Part shown: piece after piece, positions 42,508 to 51,089 of the stretch
Layout of the letters: the number at the start of each line of letters is the position of its first letter
How positions within the stretch are numbered: position 1 is the stretch's first letter
Assembly (NCBI RefSeq): GCF_014650695.1
Contig: NZ_BMVL01000008.1
Span: 144,598-208,597, forward strand
Direction of reading: 5' to 3'
Origin: Streptomyces avidinii
Lineage (GTDB): Bacteria > Actinomycetota > Actinomycetes > Streptomycetales > Streptomycetaceae
DNA length: 64,000 nucleotides
Translations under genes and position numbers: made by a program
Notes under the pieces: generated by a model
The model's database searches: none
What the model was told of the DNA's origin: nothing
Seen by the model: only the letters and a program-made list of their open reading frames with translations

Positions 42508-43125
42508 CTAGACGGCCCAGAATCCCTCTCCGGTGTTCGTCTGCATGTTCGCGTCCTGGTACTGGAGACGCACAATGCGTGCGCTTTCCGGGATTTCGAA
42601 CACGACCCATCCCTCGACCCGCTCACCGACCTCCAGGGAATCGAAGACGATCGGTTTGCCGGTCGTCAGCTCGCCGGTCTTCACCACCGGGTGACGCTGC
42701 CCCGCGCTGTCGTGCGCCCACATGCGTCCGAGAGCCCCGTACGAGGCTCCGCCCACGTTGACGAAGGACATCGATGCGGCCACCCAGCGCTTCCCGGCGG
42801 GCGGGGCGAAGTTCTTCTCGACACTGATCGCCGGGTCCACGAACGCTCCGAGCTCGACCTGGAGGTGCCGGCCGACCTGCCGGGCGTGCACCCGTACGGG
42901 GTCACCCACATGGGCATCCTTCGCACCGGTCCGTACGGGTTCCTCCGCCGCGCCCGGCACCCCGTCGTCCACCGGGACCGCGGGCGCGGCGGCCGGGGCG
43001 AGCGCCGCTCCCTCGGGTGCGCTCTGGCAGCCCGTGGAGCCGAACAGGAGGAGCGGGAGGAGGGCGGTGGCGGCGAGGGCGGGGCGAAGAGCGAAGGCGG
43101 GGGCGAGCGAGGCGGGCTGGCGCAT
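42508..43125 (-). CDS. DUF4352-type lipoprotein
   Basis: A 205-residue exported lipoprotein. The signal peptide (ALAATALLPLLLFGSTGC) ends in a lipobox STG-C at about residue 35, then comes an Ala/Pro linker. An immunoglobulin-like DUF4352 domain follows (RWVAASMSFVNVGGASYGAL, EGWVVFEIPESARIVRLQY). ATG 43125 has AAGGGA upstream. The family is extracellular with mostly unknown roles. It is divergent from a second small secreted protein. Confidence 0.82.
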   Translation of the reverse strand: MRQPASLAPAFALRPALAATALLPLLLFGSTGCQSAPEGAALAPAAAPAVPVDDGVPGAAEEPVRTGAKDAHVGDPVRVHARQVGRHLQVELGAFVDPAISVEKNFAPPAGKRWVAASMSFVNVGGASYGALGRMWAHDSAGQRHPVVKTGELTTGKPIVFDSLEVGERVEGWVVFEIPESARIVRLQYQDANMQTNTGEGFWAV

Positions 43126-43281
43126 GCGAGATCCCTTCTGGGACGTATTTCGGTCAGTCTCACGCCCCCGACCTGCAAATCGCGCACAACGACACGAGCG
43201 CGCGGAGCAAGTGCGTACGCCCGACTGCCAGCACAATGCGTTCCGGCGGAATCCCGCCGTCCGACACACCAGGAGGAATGA

Positions 43282-43719
43282 ATGCGCAGCTCCGCCCGCC
43301 GAATGTCCCTCGCGGCCTTCTCCGCACTGGCCGCCACCACGCTTTTCACCGCTCCGGCCGGCGCCACCGTTTTCAATCAAGGGATTTCCGTACAGGACGC
43401 CTACGTCGCCCACGACGGCGCCGTCACCCTTTCCGGGAAGTACCACTGCGAGCAGGCGTCACCCCTGGGGGCGATGCAGATCAAGGCGACCGTCGCCCAG
43501 GAGGGCAGCGGCCGGCTGAGCATCGGCGCGGAGCAGCTCGTCTGCGACGGCCAGGAGCGCCGCTGGGTGGCCAACGCACCGGGCGCCTTCGTGAACGTGC
43601 GCCCGGGGCGGGCGGTGGTCACCGCGGAGCTCCAGGAGGTTCGGCTCTCGGGCCTGATGCCGCGGTCGGTCACCACCGTCGCCCAGGACACCAAGGACGT
43701 CGAGGTCCGCGAGCACTGA
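43282..43719 (+). CDS. Secreted DUF6299-like protein
   Basis: A 145-residue protein with a clear signal peptide (MSLAAFSALAATTLFTAPAG, cleavage near A28). The mature part is a beta-rich domain (VTLSGKYHCEQASPLGAMQI, EQLVCDGQERRWVANAPGAF) with two Cys that can pair. It looks like DUF6299, a family of unknown function. ATG 43282 follows AGGAGGA. Confidence 0.7.
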   Translation: MRSSARRMSLAAFSALAATTLFTAPAGATVFNQGISVQDAYVAHDGAVTLSGKYHCEQASPLGAMQIKATVAQEGSGRLSIGAEQLVCDGQERRWVANAPGAFVNVRPGRAVVTAELQEVRLSGLMPRSVTTVAQDTKDVEVREH

Positions 43720-43765
43720 GCCGTGCGGCGGGCCCGGGGCACCCGCCCGAGGCCGGTAGCCGCCG

Positions 43766-43933
43766 CTACCGGCAGTCGGGGGCGACGTCCGTCATCGACA
43801 TGAAAGCCACCGACCGGCATTCGGGGTCCGCGTGGGACCGCCCCGTCACCCGGTCCACGACGGCCGGCACCCCGGCCACGAGCAGGAGTGCGGCCAGGGC
43901 GCCCGTCACGGCCGCCTTGGTCAGCCCGCGCAC
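43766..43933 (-). CDS. Small hypothetical membrane/secreted protein (55 aa)
   Basis: From GTG 43933 the frame reads VRGLTKAAVTGALAALLLVA, one hydrophobic helix, followed by VTGRSHADPECRSVAFMSM with two Cys. GGAACGG lies about 7 nt upstream. It is downstream of the phosphatase gene by about 70 bp. It is short and without an assigned family, so an unproven call. Confidence 0.5.
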   Translation of the reverse strand: MRGLTKAAVTGALAALLLVAGVPAVVDRVTGRSHADPECRSVAFMSMTDVAPDCR

Positions 43934-44004
43934 AACACGATCCGTTCCATGGCTCGCATCATCACCCCACCCCCGGCGGCCCACAACCCGGGGTGATCGC
44001 CCGG

Positions 44005-46098
44005 TCACCCCGCGCTCCGGGGAGCGCCCCCGGCATCGAACTCGCACCACACCGCCTTGCCGTCGCCCCGGGACTCCACGCCCCAGTGCGTCGCCAGCGC
44101 GTCCACCAGCAGCAGACCGCGCCCCGTGGTGGCCGCCTCGCCCGGGCTGCGCCGGCGCGGCCACACGCTGGAGCGGTCCTTGACCCACAGCCGGATCCTG
44201 CGGACCGGCTCCGGCAGCACCTCCATGGTCAGCACCGCCCCGCCGTCGGTGTGCAGCAGCGCGTTGACCAGGAGTTCGCCGGCCGCCAGTTCCACGTCGT
44301 CGGCGAGATCCGGCATGCCCCAGTCGCGCAGGGCCTGGCGCAGGGCGTAGCGCGCCTCCGAGAGGCCTTCCGGGTCGGCCTGGTGGACGTACTGGTGGAT
44401 GCGCGGCGCCCGGTGGGTACCCGGGTCGGGGGCCCGGCGCAGCACCAGCAGGGCCACGTCGTCCCCGGAGCCCCAGCGCTCCCAGAGCCGGTCCGAGAGG
44501 TGGTCGGCGAGCGCCCCGGCGTCCTGCGGTCCGCTGCGCACCGCCCGGGCGAGGGCGTCCATGCCGGCGGTGATGGTGCTGCCCGGCTCCTCCACGAGGC
44601 CGTCCGTGCACAGCACCAGCGTCTCCCCGGGGACCAGGTCGAGCCGGGTCTCGGGGAACTCCTCGTGCTCGAAGAAGGTGGCCAGCCCGAGCGGCAGCCC
44701 ACCGCGCACATTGGGCCAGCCCGTACGCCCGTCCGTGTGGCGGATCAGCGGGCCGAGATGGCCCGCGCGGACCGCCCGGATGCCGCCCGTCTCCAGGTCC
44801 ACCTGCGCGTACATGCAGGTGGCGAAACGCTCGGTGTCGAGCTCGGCGAGGAAGCGCGAGGCACGGGCCAGCACGGTGGAGGGGGGATGGCCCTCCCCCG
44901 CGTACGCCCGCAGCGCGATCCGCAGCTGGCCCATGATGGCCGCGGCGTGCGTGTCGTGGCCCTGGACGTCGCCCACGACGACGCCGACGCGGTCGCGGGG
45001 CAGTGCGATCACGTCGTACCAGTCCCCGCCGACCTCCCGCCCGCTCCAGGCGGCGTGGTAGCGGACCGCGATCTCGCCGCCGGTGATCTCCGGGATCCGG
45101 CGCGGCAGCATGGCGGCCTGCAGACCGGTCGCGAACTCCCGCTCCTGGTCGAAGAGGAGCGCCCGCTGGAGGGACTGGGCCACGATGCCCGCCAGGCCCA
45201 GGCAGAGATTGCGCTCCTCCGGGCTGAACTCGCTGCGGCGCCGGTAGAACAGGACCAGCCCGCCGATGGCCTTGGCCTGCGCGATCAGCGGCAGGTAGGC
45301 GGCCGCGTCGTACTGGATCCGGTCCAGGTACTCCGACAGCAGCGGGAACTCGCCGTCGAGCTCGCTGAGCGAGGTGACGAAACGTGCCTGCCGGGTGACC
45401 ACCGCTTGCGACAGCGGCAGCGAACCGTCCAGCCGGGTGAACCGGCGCTCGCTCAGGATGTCCAGCGACTCCCCGCTCAGCGCGATGATCTTGATGGTGC
45501 CGCCCTCGACCAGCCCCAGGGCCAGCCCGTCCGCACCGAGCCGCTCCAGCGCGCCCGCCCCGGTCAGCGCGGCCGTGACGTCGTCCACCGTCACCGCCCG
45601 CGACAGGGCCTCCGTGGTCCGCTGCACGATCGTGGTCTGCTGGGCTCGGGCCGCCTCCAGCTTGCGCAGCAGCGTCGCCTGGGCCAGCTCGGCCGTGGCG
45701 TCCCGGACGATCCCCACGATCCGCTCCGGCTGCCCCGCGCCGTCCCGGAGCAGCCGGCCCGCGGTGTGCGTCCACTGGTCGCGGCCGTCGCGCCGCTGCA
45801 CCATGAAGTACGCGCCGTACGTGTCCCCGCCGCCCGCCAGGACCCCTTCGATGATCTCGGTCAGCCGGACCCCGTCCGCGGGCGGGACGCGCAGTCCGAC
45901 CCCGGGCACGGTTCCGTCGAACTCCTCCGGGCCGAGGTCGAAGACCTCCAGCGCGGCCTCGTCCAGCACCACCGTCCCGGCGCCCAGGTCCCATTCGAGA
46001 CTGCCCATCCCGTTGAGCGCGAACCGCTCCCCGGGAGAGGTCCCCTGGGACCGCCGGACCGGCTCGGGTCCGTCGCGTTCCGCCGCTGCCACGTCCAC
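44005..46098 (-). CDS. PAS-GAF-SpoIIE phosphatase with HATPase (anti-sigma-type) domain
   Basis: A 697-residue signalling protein. It has a PAS domain at about 30-135 (FALNGMGSLEWDLGAGTVVL), a GAF domain at about 165-315, a PP2C/SpoIIE phosphatase at about 330-540 (AWSGREVGGDWYDVIALP, GDVQGHDTHAAAIMG, LVLCTDGLVEEPG) and a C-terminal HATPase_c fold at about 570-690 (ELAAGELLVNALLHTDGGAV). Such proteins release sigma factors by dephosphorylating anti-anti-sigma proteins. GTG 46098 avoids overlap with the upstream gene; GTG 46092 is also possible. No partner sigma or STAS gene is present here. Confidence 0.9.
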   Translation of the reverse strand: MDVAAAERDGPEPVRRSQGTSPGERFALNGMGSLEWDLGAGTVVLDEAALEVFDLGPEEFDGTVPGVGLRVPPADGVRLTEIIEGVLAGGGDTYGAYFMVQRRDGRDQWTHTAGRLLRDGAGQPERIVGIVRDATAELAQATLLRKLEAARAQQTTIVQRTTEALSRAVTVDDVTAALTGAGALERLGADGLALGLVEGGTIKIIALSGESLDILSERRFTRLDGSLPLSQAVVTRQARFVTSLSELDGEFPLLSEYLDRIQYDAAAYLPLIAQAKAIGGLVLFYRRRSEFSPEERNLCLGLAGIVAQSLQRALLFDQEREFATGLQAAMLPRRIPEITGGEIAVRYHAAWSGREVGGDWYDVIALPRDRVGVVVGDVQGHDTHAAAIMGQLRIALRAYAGEGHPPSTVLARASRFLAELDTERFATCMYAQVDLETGGIRAVRAGHLGPLIRHTDGRTGWPNVRGGLPLGLATFFEHEEFPETRLDLVPGETLVLCTDGLVEEPGSTITAGMDALARAVRSGPQDAGALADHLSDRLWERWGSGDDVALLVLRRAPDPGTHRAPRIHQYVHQADPEGLSEARYALRQALRDWGMPDLADDVELAAGELLVNALLHTDGGAVLTMEVLPEPVRRIRLWVKDRSSVWPRRRSPGEAATTGRGLLLVDALATHWGVESRGDGKAVWCEFDAGGAPRSAG

Positions 46099-46103
46099 AC
46101 CCC

Positions 46104-46361
46104 CTAACGGCCGGGCCAGCACGGCTGGGAGATCAGCCTCTCCCACTCCTCGTCAGGATGCCCCGGAAGGGTGCGCCCGGCCTCCCGCCAGCGCTTGACC
46201 ACGGAGAGGTAGATCGTGGGCTGGTCGGCGTGCGAGGCCGTCGCGTACGGACCCGCGTACGGGGCCCGGTCGTACCCGCCGGCCCTGGCCCTGGCGGGCT
46301 GCTCCCCACGGCTGGCGGGAATGCGTACCCAGCCGCGGCCCTGCCCTCGCTCCGAGCTCAT
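46104..46361 (-). CDS. Small hypothetical protein (85 aa)
   Basis: A basic soluble protein: RGYDRAPYAGPYATASHADQ-like middle and a conserved-looking DQPTIYLSVVKRWREAGRTL followed by HPDEEWERLISQPCW. ATG 46361 has a GAGGGG site; GTG 46364 is adjacent. It is five nt before the phosphatase start and 24 nt after the oxidoreductase, so it belongs to the same transcript. Function unknown. Confidence 0.7.
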   Translation of the reverse strand: MSSERGQGRGWVRIPASRGEQPARARAGGYDRAPYAGPYATASHADQPTIYLSVVKRWREAGRTLPGHPDEEWERLISQPCWPGR

Positions 46362-46385
46362 CACGGACCCCTCTCTCCGCGGATC

Positions 46386-47696
46386 TCACCGCAGATACGT
46401 CTTCGGATGCCCTGGGGGTACCCCCGGAAGGTGCCCGGGGGACGCAGCCCGGTCCGGCCGGGCGGCGCCGGGGGAACCCGGCCGCGGACCCCGGGCGCCG
46501 AGGCGCTTGCGGACTCCTCTCACCAGTCTCCCCGCCGTGAAGCCCGCGCCGTGCACGAATCGCATGGAAGGGCCGAATGAGGGAGCCGACAGCAGCCCCG
46601 CGAAGAACAGCCCGGGCCACGAGGACTCGAACCCGGGGCTCAGCTCCGGCGCCCCGCTCCGCCCCACGGTCTCCAGGGCGGTCCGCAGCCCCGCGTCGAG
46701 CAGCTCCAGCCGGGCCAGTTCCGGGACGAACCCGGTGGCCGCGATGACGTGCGCGGTGTCCAGCACCACGGACTCCCCCGCCCGGGTGGTCAGCCCGAGC
46801 CGGGTCCGCTCGCCCACCGCCACCGCCCGGTGCAGCCGGTGCCCGAGCAGGGCGGGGACGCGCCGCTCGAAGCGGTCCCGCAACCACCAGGCCCCGGCCG
46901 GGCCCAGCGCGGTCGCCGCGATCCGCTCCCGGGTGGGCGCGGGCAGCCGGCGCACCGCCCAGGGCAGCTCCGACCAGACCCAGCTGCGCCAGCCGGTGCC
47001 GAGCCCGCTGTGGGGATCGCGCAGGGCCCGCAGCGGGGGCCGCTCCAGGGGCTGCGGCACGGTGTTCCAGTTCAGCCGGGAGCGCCGGGCAACCAGGCAG
47101 GGCCTGGCGCCCTGCTCGGCCAGCAGGGCTGCCGTCTCCAGGGCCGCCTGCCCGGCCCCGAGCACGGCCACCTCGCGGCCCTCGAAGCGGCTCAGGTCCT
47201 GGTGGCCGCTGCTGTGCGAGTAGTGGCCGGGCGGGAGGTCCCGCAGCACATCGGGGTGGTTGACGAAGGGCATCACCCCGACCGCGAGGGCCACCGTACG
47301 GGCGAGCAGGGGCGGGCCCTCGGCGGTGCGGACGCGGAAGCCGTCGCCCTGCGGGGTCACCTCCAGCACGGTCACCTCCTCCACCTCGGGCGCGGCCTGA
47401 CGGGCGAACCACATCCCGTACGCGCTGAACGTGCCGATCGGCAGCGGAGTGCCGTGTTCCGATGCCGTTCCGCGGGTGGCGCAGTAATCGGCCAGTGTGT
47501 GCCGCCCGTCGGGCGCGGACAGATTGGACGACCAGGGCTCCGACTTCAGGTACATGCCGTCGGGCATGTGGTCGCGCCAGGAGGCCATCGGCCGCCCCAG
47601 CACCCGTACGTCGAGCCCCGCGGCGGCCGCGTGGGCGGCGATCGACAGCCCGTACGGGCCCGCGCCGATCACCACGAGATCGTCGATCCGCGTCAC
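46386..47696 (-). CDS. FAD-dependent oxidoreductase (monooxygenase-like)
   Basis: A 436-residue protein. The FAD-binding VVIGAGPYGLSIAAHAAAAG is at about 8-27, a second dinucleotide-binding motif AVLGAGQAALETAALLAEQG is near 180, and ATGFVPELARLELLD lies near 340. The pattern fits SidA/PvdA-like N-hydroxylases and YpdA/CzcO-like oxidoreductases. The C-terminal tail is Pro/Arg-rich. GTG 47696 with GGGAGGA is chosen over 47711. Downstream of an ATP-grasp gene it could modify the ligated product; the substrate is unknown. Confidence 0.8.
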   Translation of the reverse strand: MTRIDDLVVIGAGPYGLSIAAHAAAAGLDVRVLGRPMASWRDHMPDGMYLKSEPWSSNLSAPDGRHTLADYCATRGTASEHGTPLPIGTFSAYGMWFARQAAPEVEEVTVLEVTPQGDGFRVRTAEGPPLLARTVALAVGVMPFVNHPDVLRDLPPGHYSHSSGHQDLSRFEGREVAVLGAGQAALETAALLAEQGARPCLVARRSRLNWNTVPQPLERPPLRALRDPHSGLGTGWRSWVWSELPWAVRRLPAPTRERIAATALGPAGAWWLRDRFERRVPALLGHRLHRAVAVGERTRLGLTTRAGESVVLDTAHVIAATGFVPELARLELLDAGLRTALETVGRSGAPELSPGFESSWPGLFFAGLLSAPSFGPSMRFVHGAGFTAGRLVRGVRKRLGARGPRPGSPGAARPDRAASPGHLPGVPPGHPKTYLR

Positions 47697-47754
47697 GGCC
47701 GTTCCTCCCACTCGATGGTCAGGGGCCCGGCCCGGTCCGCGGCGACAGGCACCT

Positions 47755-49275
47755 TCAACGGGTCACCAGCTCGTCCGGCTCGGCCGAGGCCTCCGGCGGA
47801 ACGGGCCGGGAGGCCGGCCCCGCGGAGCCGGTCGAGCCCGCGGAGCCGGTGGAGCCGGTGGAGCCGGTGGAGCCCGCGGAGGGCTGGCTCCGACCGCGCT
47901 GGCGGGGTGCGCGGACGACCGCGCGCGCCGTACGGCGCCCCTGCTCCGGAACCCCGCGCAGCGCCCGTACGCCCTTCCCCGCGCCGCGCCCCAGCAGGGC
48001 GCCGAGCATCGCCAGGAAGGGCATCAGGTCGTCGCCCGCGAACCAGGCCGTCTCGACCCGCCCGCGTTCGGCGGCCCGCTTCGGGGCCGCCTGCCGGTCC
48101 GCGTCCGGCGGCACGGACGCCGACGCCCCCGCCGACCCGGCCGACCCGGCCGGTTCCACGGGGCGCGCCGCCCGGCGGCGCGGCAGCGCCCCGCCCCGGA
48201 CCGCCGCCAGCAGCGCGTAGTTCTCGGCGACGAACACCCGGCCCGGGCCGCCCGAGGGCTGCGGGACCTGCTGGCCCGTCAGGTCCAGGTACATCGCCTG
48301 GACGACGTCGAGCCCGGCCGCGTCCGCGAACAGCCGGAACTGCGCCCCCGGCCGGGGGTTGAAGTCCACCAGCCGGAAGCAGCCCCGCTCGTCACGGCGG
48401 AAGTCCAGGTCCAGGATCCCCTGGTAGCCGAGGCGTTCGGCGAGCCGCAGCCCCGCCTCCTCCACCGCCGGATCCGGCAGCCAGCGCCCCACGGCCGTCA
48501 GCCCCGTCCGCACCGGCCAGGACAGTTCCTTGCGGCCCGAGCCCGCGAGCAGCGGCCGCCCGCCCCGCGCGAAGGCGCCGTGGAAGAACCAGTCGGTGTC
48601 CGGCCCGGCCGGCAGGAAACGCTGGAGCAGCAGCCGGCTCCCGGCCTCGGCGGAACGCTCGTAGAGCCGGCGCGCCTCGGCGGTGGTGTGCAGGAGCATG
48701 GTGCTGCGCAGCCCGTCCGCCCCGGCGGGCAGCAGCCAGGGCCGGCTCCACTTGGCGACCACCGGCAGGCCGAGCCGCCAGGCCGCCTCGGCCGCCTCGG
48801 CCCCGCTCGCCGGAATCACGGTCTCCGGGTGCGGGACGTCCCACCGCGCGCAGAGCCGCGACAGCTCGGCCTTGTCGGCCACCCGGGCGGGCAGGTTGTC
48901 GGGCTGATGGGGAATGCGGAAACGCTCGCGGAGCATCGGCGCGACCCGGGACACGGCGATCGCACTCAGGTCGTCCATGGCGATGAGCACGGCCGGGCGG
49001 CCGATCCGCTCCGACACCCCGTTCAGGCACTCCATCAGCGTCTCCGGCGCCTCGGGGTCGAGCCCGCCCGCCGGCCCGGAGTGCACGGCGCGCAGGTACC
49101 GCGAACGCCCCACGGGACCTCCCCCGGCCTCGACGACGGCATGGACCTCCACGCCCTTGCGGCCAAGGGATCTGACGGCGCCGAGGGTTCCGTGGTGGAA
49201 CGGATTGCGATCGAGTCTGAGCACAACGGCGGGCACATGGTTGAGATACGCGTGCATGGCAACGGCGTCTTTCAC
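47755..49275 (-). CDS. ATP-grasp domain protein (carboxylate-amine ligase type)
   Basis: A 506-residue protein. The N-terminal pre-ATP-grasp part is RNPFHHGTLGAVRSLGRKGV. The ATP-grasp core includes LPARVADKAELSRLCARWDV, GLPVVAKWSRPWL, LLLQRFLPAGPDTDWFFHGA and the metal-binding LDLDFRRDERGCFRLVDFNP (DFNPR). Residues after about 370 are Ala/Pro/Arg-rich and end in Ser-Thr-Gly repeats. These ligases join carboxylates to amines. GTG 49275 or ATG 49257 could start it. It heads the minus-strand group and is divergent from the GH26-like gene. Confidence 0.85.
   Translation of the reverse strand: MKDAVAMHAYLNHVPAVVLRLDRNPFHHGTLGAVRSLGRKGVEVHAVVEAGGGPVGRSRYLRAVHSGPAGGLDPEAPETLMECLNGVSERIGRPAVLIAMDDLSAIAVSRVAPMLRERFRIPHQPDNLPARVADKAELSRLCARWDVPHPETVIPASGAEAAEAAWRLGLPVVAKWSRPWLLPAGADGLRSTMLLHTTAEARRLYERSAEAGSRLLLQRFLPAGPDTDWFFHGAFARGGRPLLAGSGRKELSWPVRTGLTAVGRWLPDPAVEEAGLRLAERLGYQGILDLDFRRDERGCFRLVDFNPRPGAQFRLFADAAGLDVVQAMYLDLTGQQVPQPSGGPGRVFVAENYALLAAVRGGALPRRRAARPVEPAGSAGSAGASASVPPDADRQAAPKRAAERGRVETAWFAGDDLMPFLAMLGALLGRGAGKGVRALRGVPEQGRRTARAVVRAPRQRGRSQPSAGSTGSTGSTGSAGSTGSAGPASRPVPPEASAEPDELVTR
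47826..47880. repeat. 9-bp-unit repeats coding Ser-Thr-Gly / Ser-Ala-Gly tail
   Basis: GAGCCGGTG / GAGCCCGCG units repeat six or seven times, giving STGSTGSTGSAGSTGSAG in the ATP-grasp protein tail. This is likely a slippage-prone linker. Confidence 0.75.
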
Positions 49276-49407
49276 CTAGTCGGACCAAGCGGGGGTGGTG
49301 CGCACCTGCTAATGGCCTACGCGGCAGTCACCGGACAGGCCATTCATCAGATCTGATGCCTAACGTCTTTGGTAAGCACACCGATTCAGGAAAGCTCGGG
49401 AGACGCC

Positions 49408-51084
49408 ATGCCCACACCACGCCGCCGACTGGCGAGCACCTGCATCGGTACGGTCACGGCCGGACTGCTGGCCACCGGCGCCGCGCTCGCGGCTCCGGAG
49501 GAGGACCGGCCGGAGGGCTCCGACATCGCCATGGGTGCCTATCTCGACTACGGGCCGCCGGGGGTGGCCCGGATCCCGCACCTGTCGAGCTGGCTGGGCG
49601 GCAAGGAGATCCGGGTCGGGCACACCTATCTGCCCGGCGATTCGTGGGCGGGCATCGAGGGCCGGGTGTCGTTCCTGGACGACTGGGCCGAATGGCGCCA
49701 GGAGGAGGACGACCGGATGTTCGTCCTCAACGTGCCCATGCAGGAGCGCAACGAGGCCCGGGTACCCGACTACCGGGTGGCCCAGCTGATCAGGGCGGGC
49801 GCGCAGGGCCGGTACGACCGGCACTTCCGGGAGCTCGGCGAGCGCCTGGTCGAGCTGGGCGTCCCGGACACGGTGATCGTGCTCGGCTGGGAGATGAACG
49901 GCGTCACCTACACCCACCGCTGCGCACCGGACCCGGAGAACTGGAAGGCGTACTGGAGGCGCATCGTCAACACGATGCGCGCCGTCCCCGGGCAGAAGTT
50001 CAAGTTCGACTTCGCCCCGAACAGGGGTACGGACGCGATCGGCTGGACGAAGTGCTACCCCGGCGACGACGTGGTCGACGTCATCGGAATGGACTCGTAC
50101 GACCAGGGTCCCGGCCAGGACTTCGACGACCAGATCACCCAGCCGTACGGACTCCGGCACCACGTGGACTTCGCGAAGGCACACGGCAAGCCGGTCTCCT
50201 ACCCGGAGTGGGGGCTGTTCCGGCGCGGGGACAATCCGGAGTACGTGCGGCGCATGCTGAAGTGGATCCAGCAGCACAAGCCGCTCTACCACACCATCAC
50301 CGACTACTGCCCGCACGGCGTGTGGCAGTGCAAGGACAACCCGCAGTCCGCGAAGGTCTTCCGCGACGCGCTGACGCCCGAGCGGCCCGGCCCGGTGGTC
50401 CCGACCCCGGTGGTGCCGACGCCCGTGGTCCCGACCCCGGTGGTCCCCACCCCCGTGGTGCCCACGCCGGTCGTGCCGACCCCGCAGGTCCCGACGCCCC
50501 AGGTGCCCACGCCTCAGGTCCCGACACCCCCCGTCCCGACCCCGCAGGTCCCGACGCCGGAAGTCCCCGTGCCCACGCCCGTGGTGCCGACGCCGGAGGC
50601 CACCGAGCCCACGCCCGCACCCACGCCGTCGCCCGTGGCCCCGAGCCCGCTCGTCCCGACGCCGGTCACCCCGACGCCGGTCCCGAGCCCGGTCGTCCCG
50701 AGCCCGGTCGTCCCGAGCCCGGTCGTCCCGCTGCCGGTCACGCCCAGCCCGCTCGTCCCGACACCGGAGGTCCCCGAGCCCGAGCCCGCCCCCGAGCCCA
50801 CGCCGGCGGTCCCCACGCCCCAGGCGCCGGCGCCCTCGCCGGTCACCCCGGCGCCGGTCCCGAGCCCGGTCGTCCCGAGCCCGGTCACCCCGAGCCCGGT
50901 CGTGCCGAAGCCCGAGCCCACCCCGCCGAAGCCCCTGCCCGAGCCGACCCCTCCGCCGCCGGTCAACAGCAAGCAGTGGTGCGTGCCGCTCAACTTCGGC
51001 GAGTGGCTCTCCAAGCTGGTCGGCAAGCAGGCGGTGTGCATCAAGCTGGACTTCGGCAAGGGCTCCGGCCTCTGGCCCTTCTAG
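49408..51084 (+). CDS. Secreted GH26-like glycoside hydrolase with Pro-rich tail
   Basis: A 558-residue secreted protein. The signal peptide is at about 1-30. A catalytic domain (about 35-320) shows TVIVLGWEMNGVTYTH (likely acid/base E162) and KPVSYPEWGLFRRGD (likely nucleophile E267), 105 residues apart as in GH26 mannanase-like enzymes. Then come about 190 residues of PTPVVPTPVVPTP-type repeats, and a C-terminal module NSKQWCVPLNFGEWLSKLVG with two Cys. ATG 49408 follows GGGAG. The Pro-rich region could span or bind the cell wall. It ends 5 bp before the convergent exopolysaccharide operon, so polymer trimming is a natural guess. Confidence 0.82.
   Translation: MPTPRRRLASTCIGTVTAGLLATGAALAAPEEDRPEGSDIAMGAYLDYGPPGVARIPHLSSWLGGKEIRVGHTYLPGDSWAGIEGRVSFLDDWAEWRQEEDDRMFVLNVPMQERNEARVPDYRVAQLIRAGAQGRYDRHFRELGERLVELGVPDTVIVLGWEMNGVTYTHRCAPDPENWKAYWRRIVNTMRAVPGQKFKFDFAPNRGTDAIGWTKCYPGDDVVDVIGMDSYDQGPGQDFDDQITQPYGLRHHVDFAKAHGKPVSYPEWGLFRRGDNPEYVRRMLKWIQQHKPLYHTITDYCPHGVWQCKDNPQSAKVFRDALTPERPGPVVPTPVVPTPVVPTPVVPTPVVPTPVVPTPQVPTPQVPTPQVPTPPVPTPQVPTPEVPVPTPVVPTPEATEPTPAPTPSPVAPSPLVPTPVTPTPVPSPVVPSPVVPSPVVPLPVTPSPLVPTPEVPEPEPAPEPTPAVPTPQAPAPSPVTPAPVPSPVVPSPVTPSPVVPKPEPTPPKPLPEPTPPPPVNSKQWCVPLNFGEWLSKLVGKQAVCIKLDFGKGSGLWPF
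50389..50960. repeat. Pro-rich tandem codon repeat in the GH26-like gene
   Basis: Variations on GTCCCGACCCCG (VPTP) and GTCGTCCCGAGCCCG (VVPSP) repeat over about 570 bp, encoding VVPTP, QVPTP and VVPSP units. Clear blocks of near-identical copies indicate recent expansion. Confidence 0.85.
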
Positions 51085-51089
51085 ACGGG

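Noticed and set aside
46418..46480. Attachment-site-like repeat in the Pro/Arg-rich end of the FAD oxidoreductase gene
   Set aside because: Only GC-rich low-complexity sequence; no second copy found nearby.
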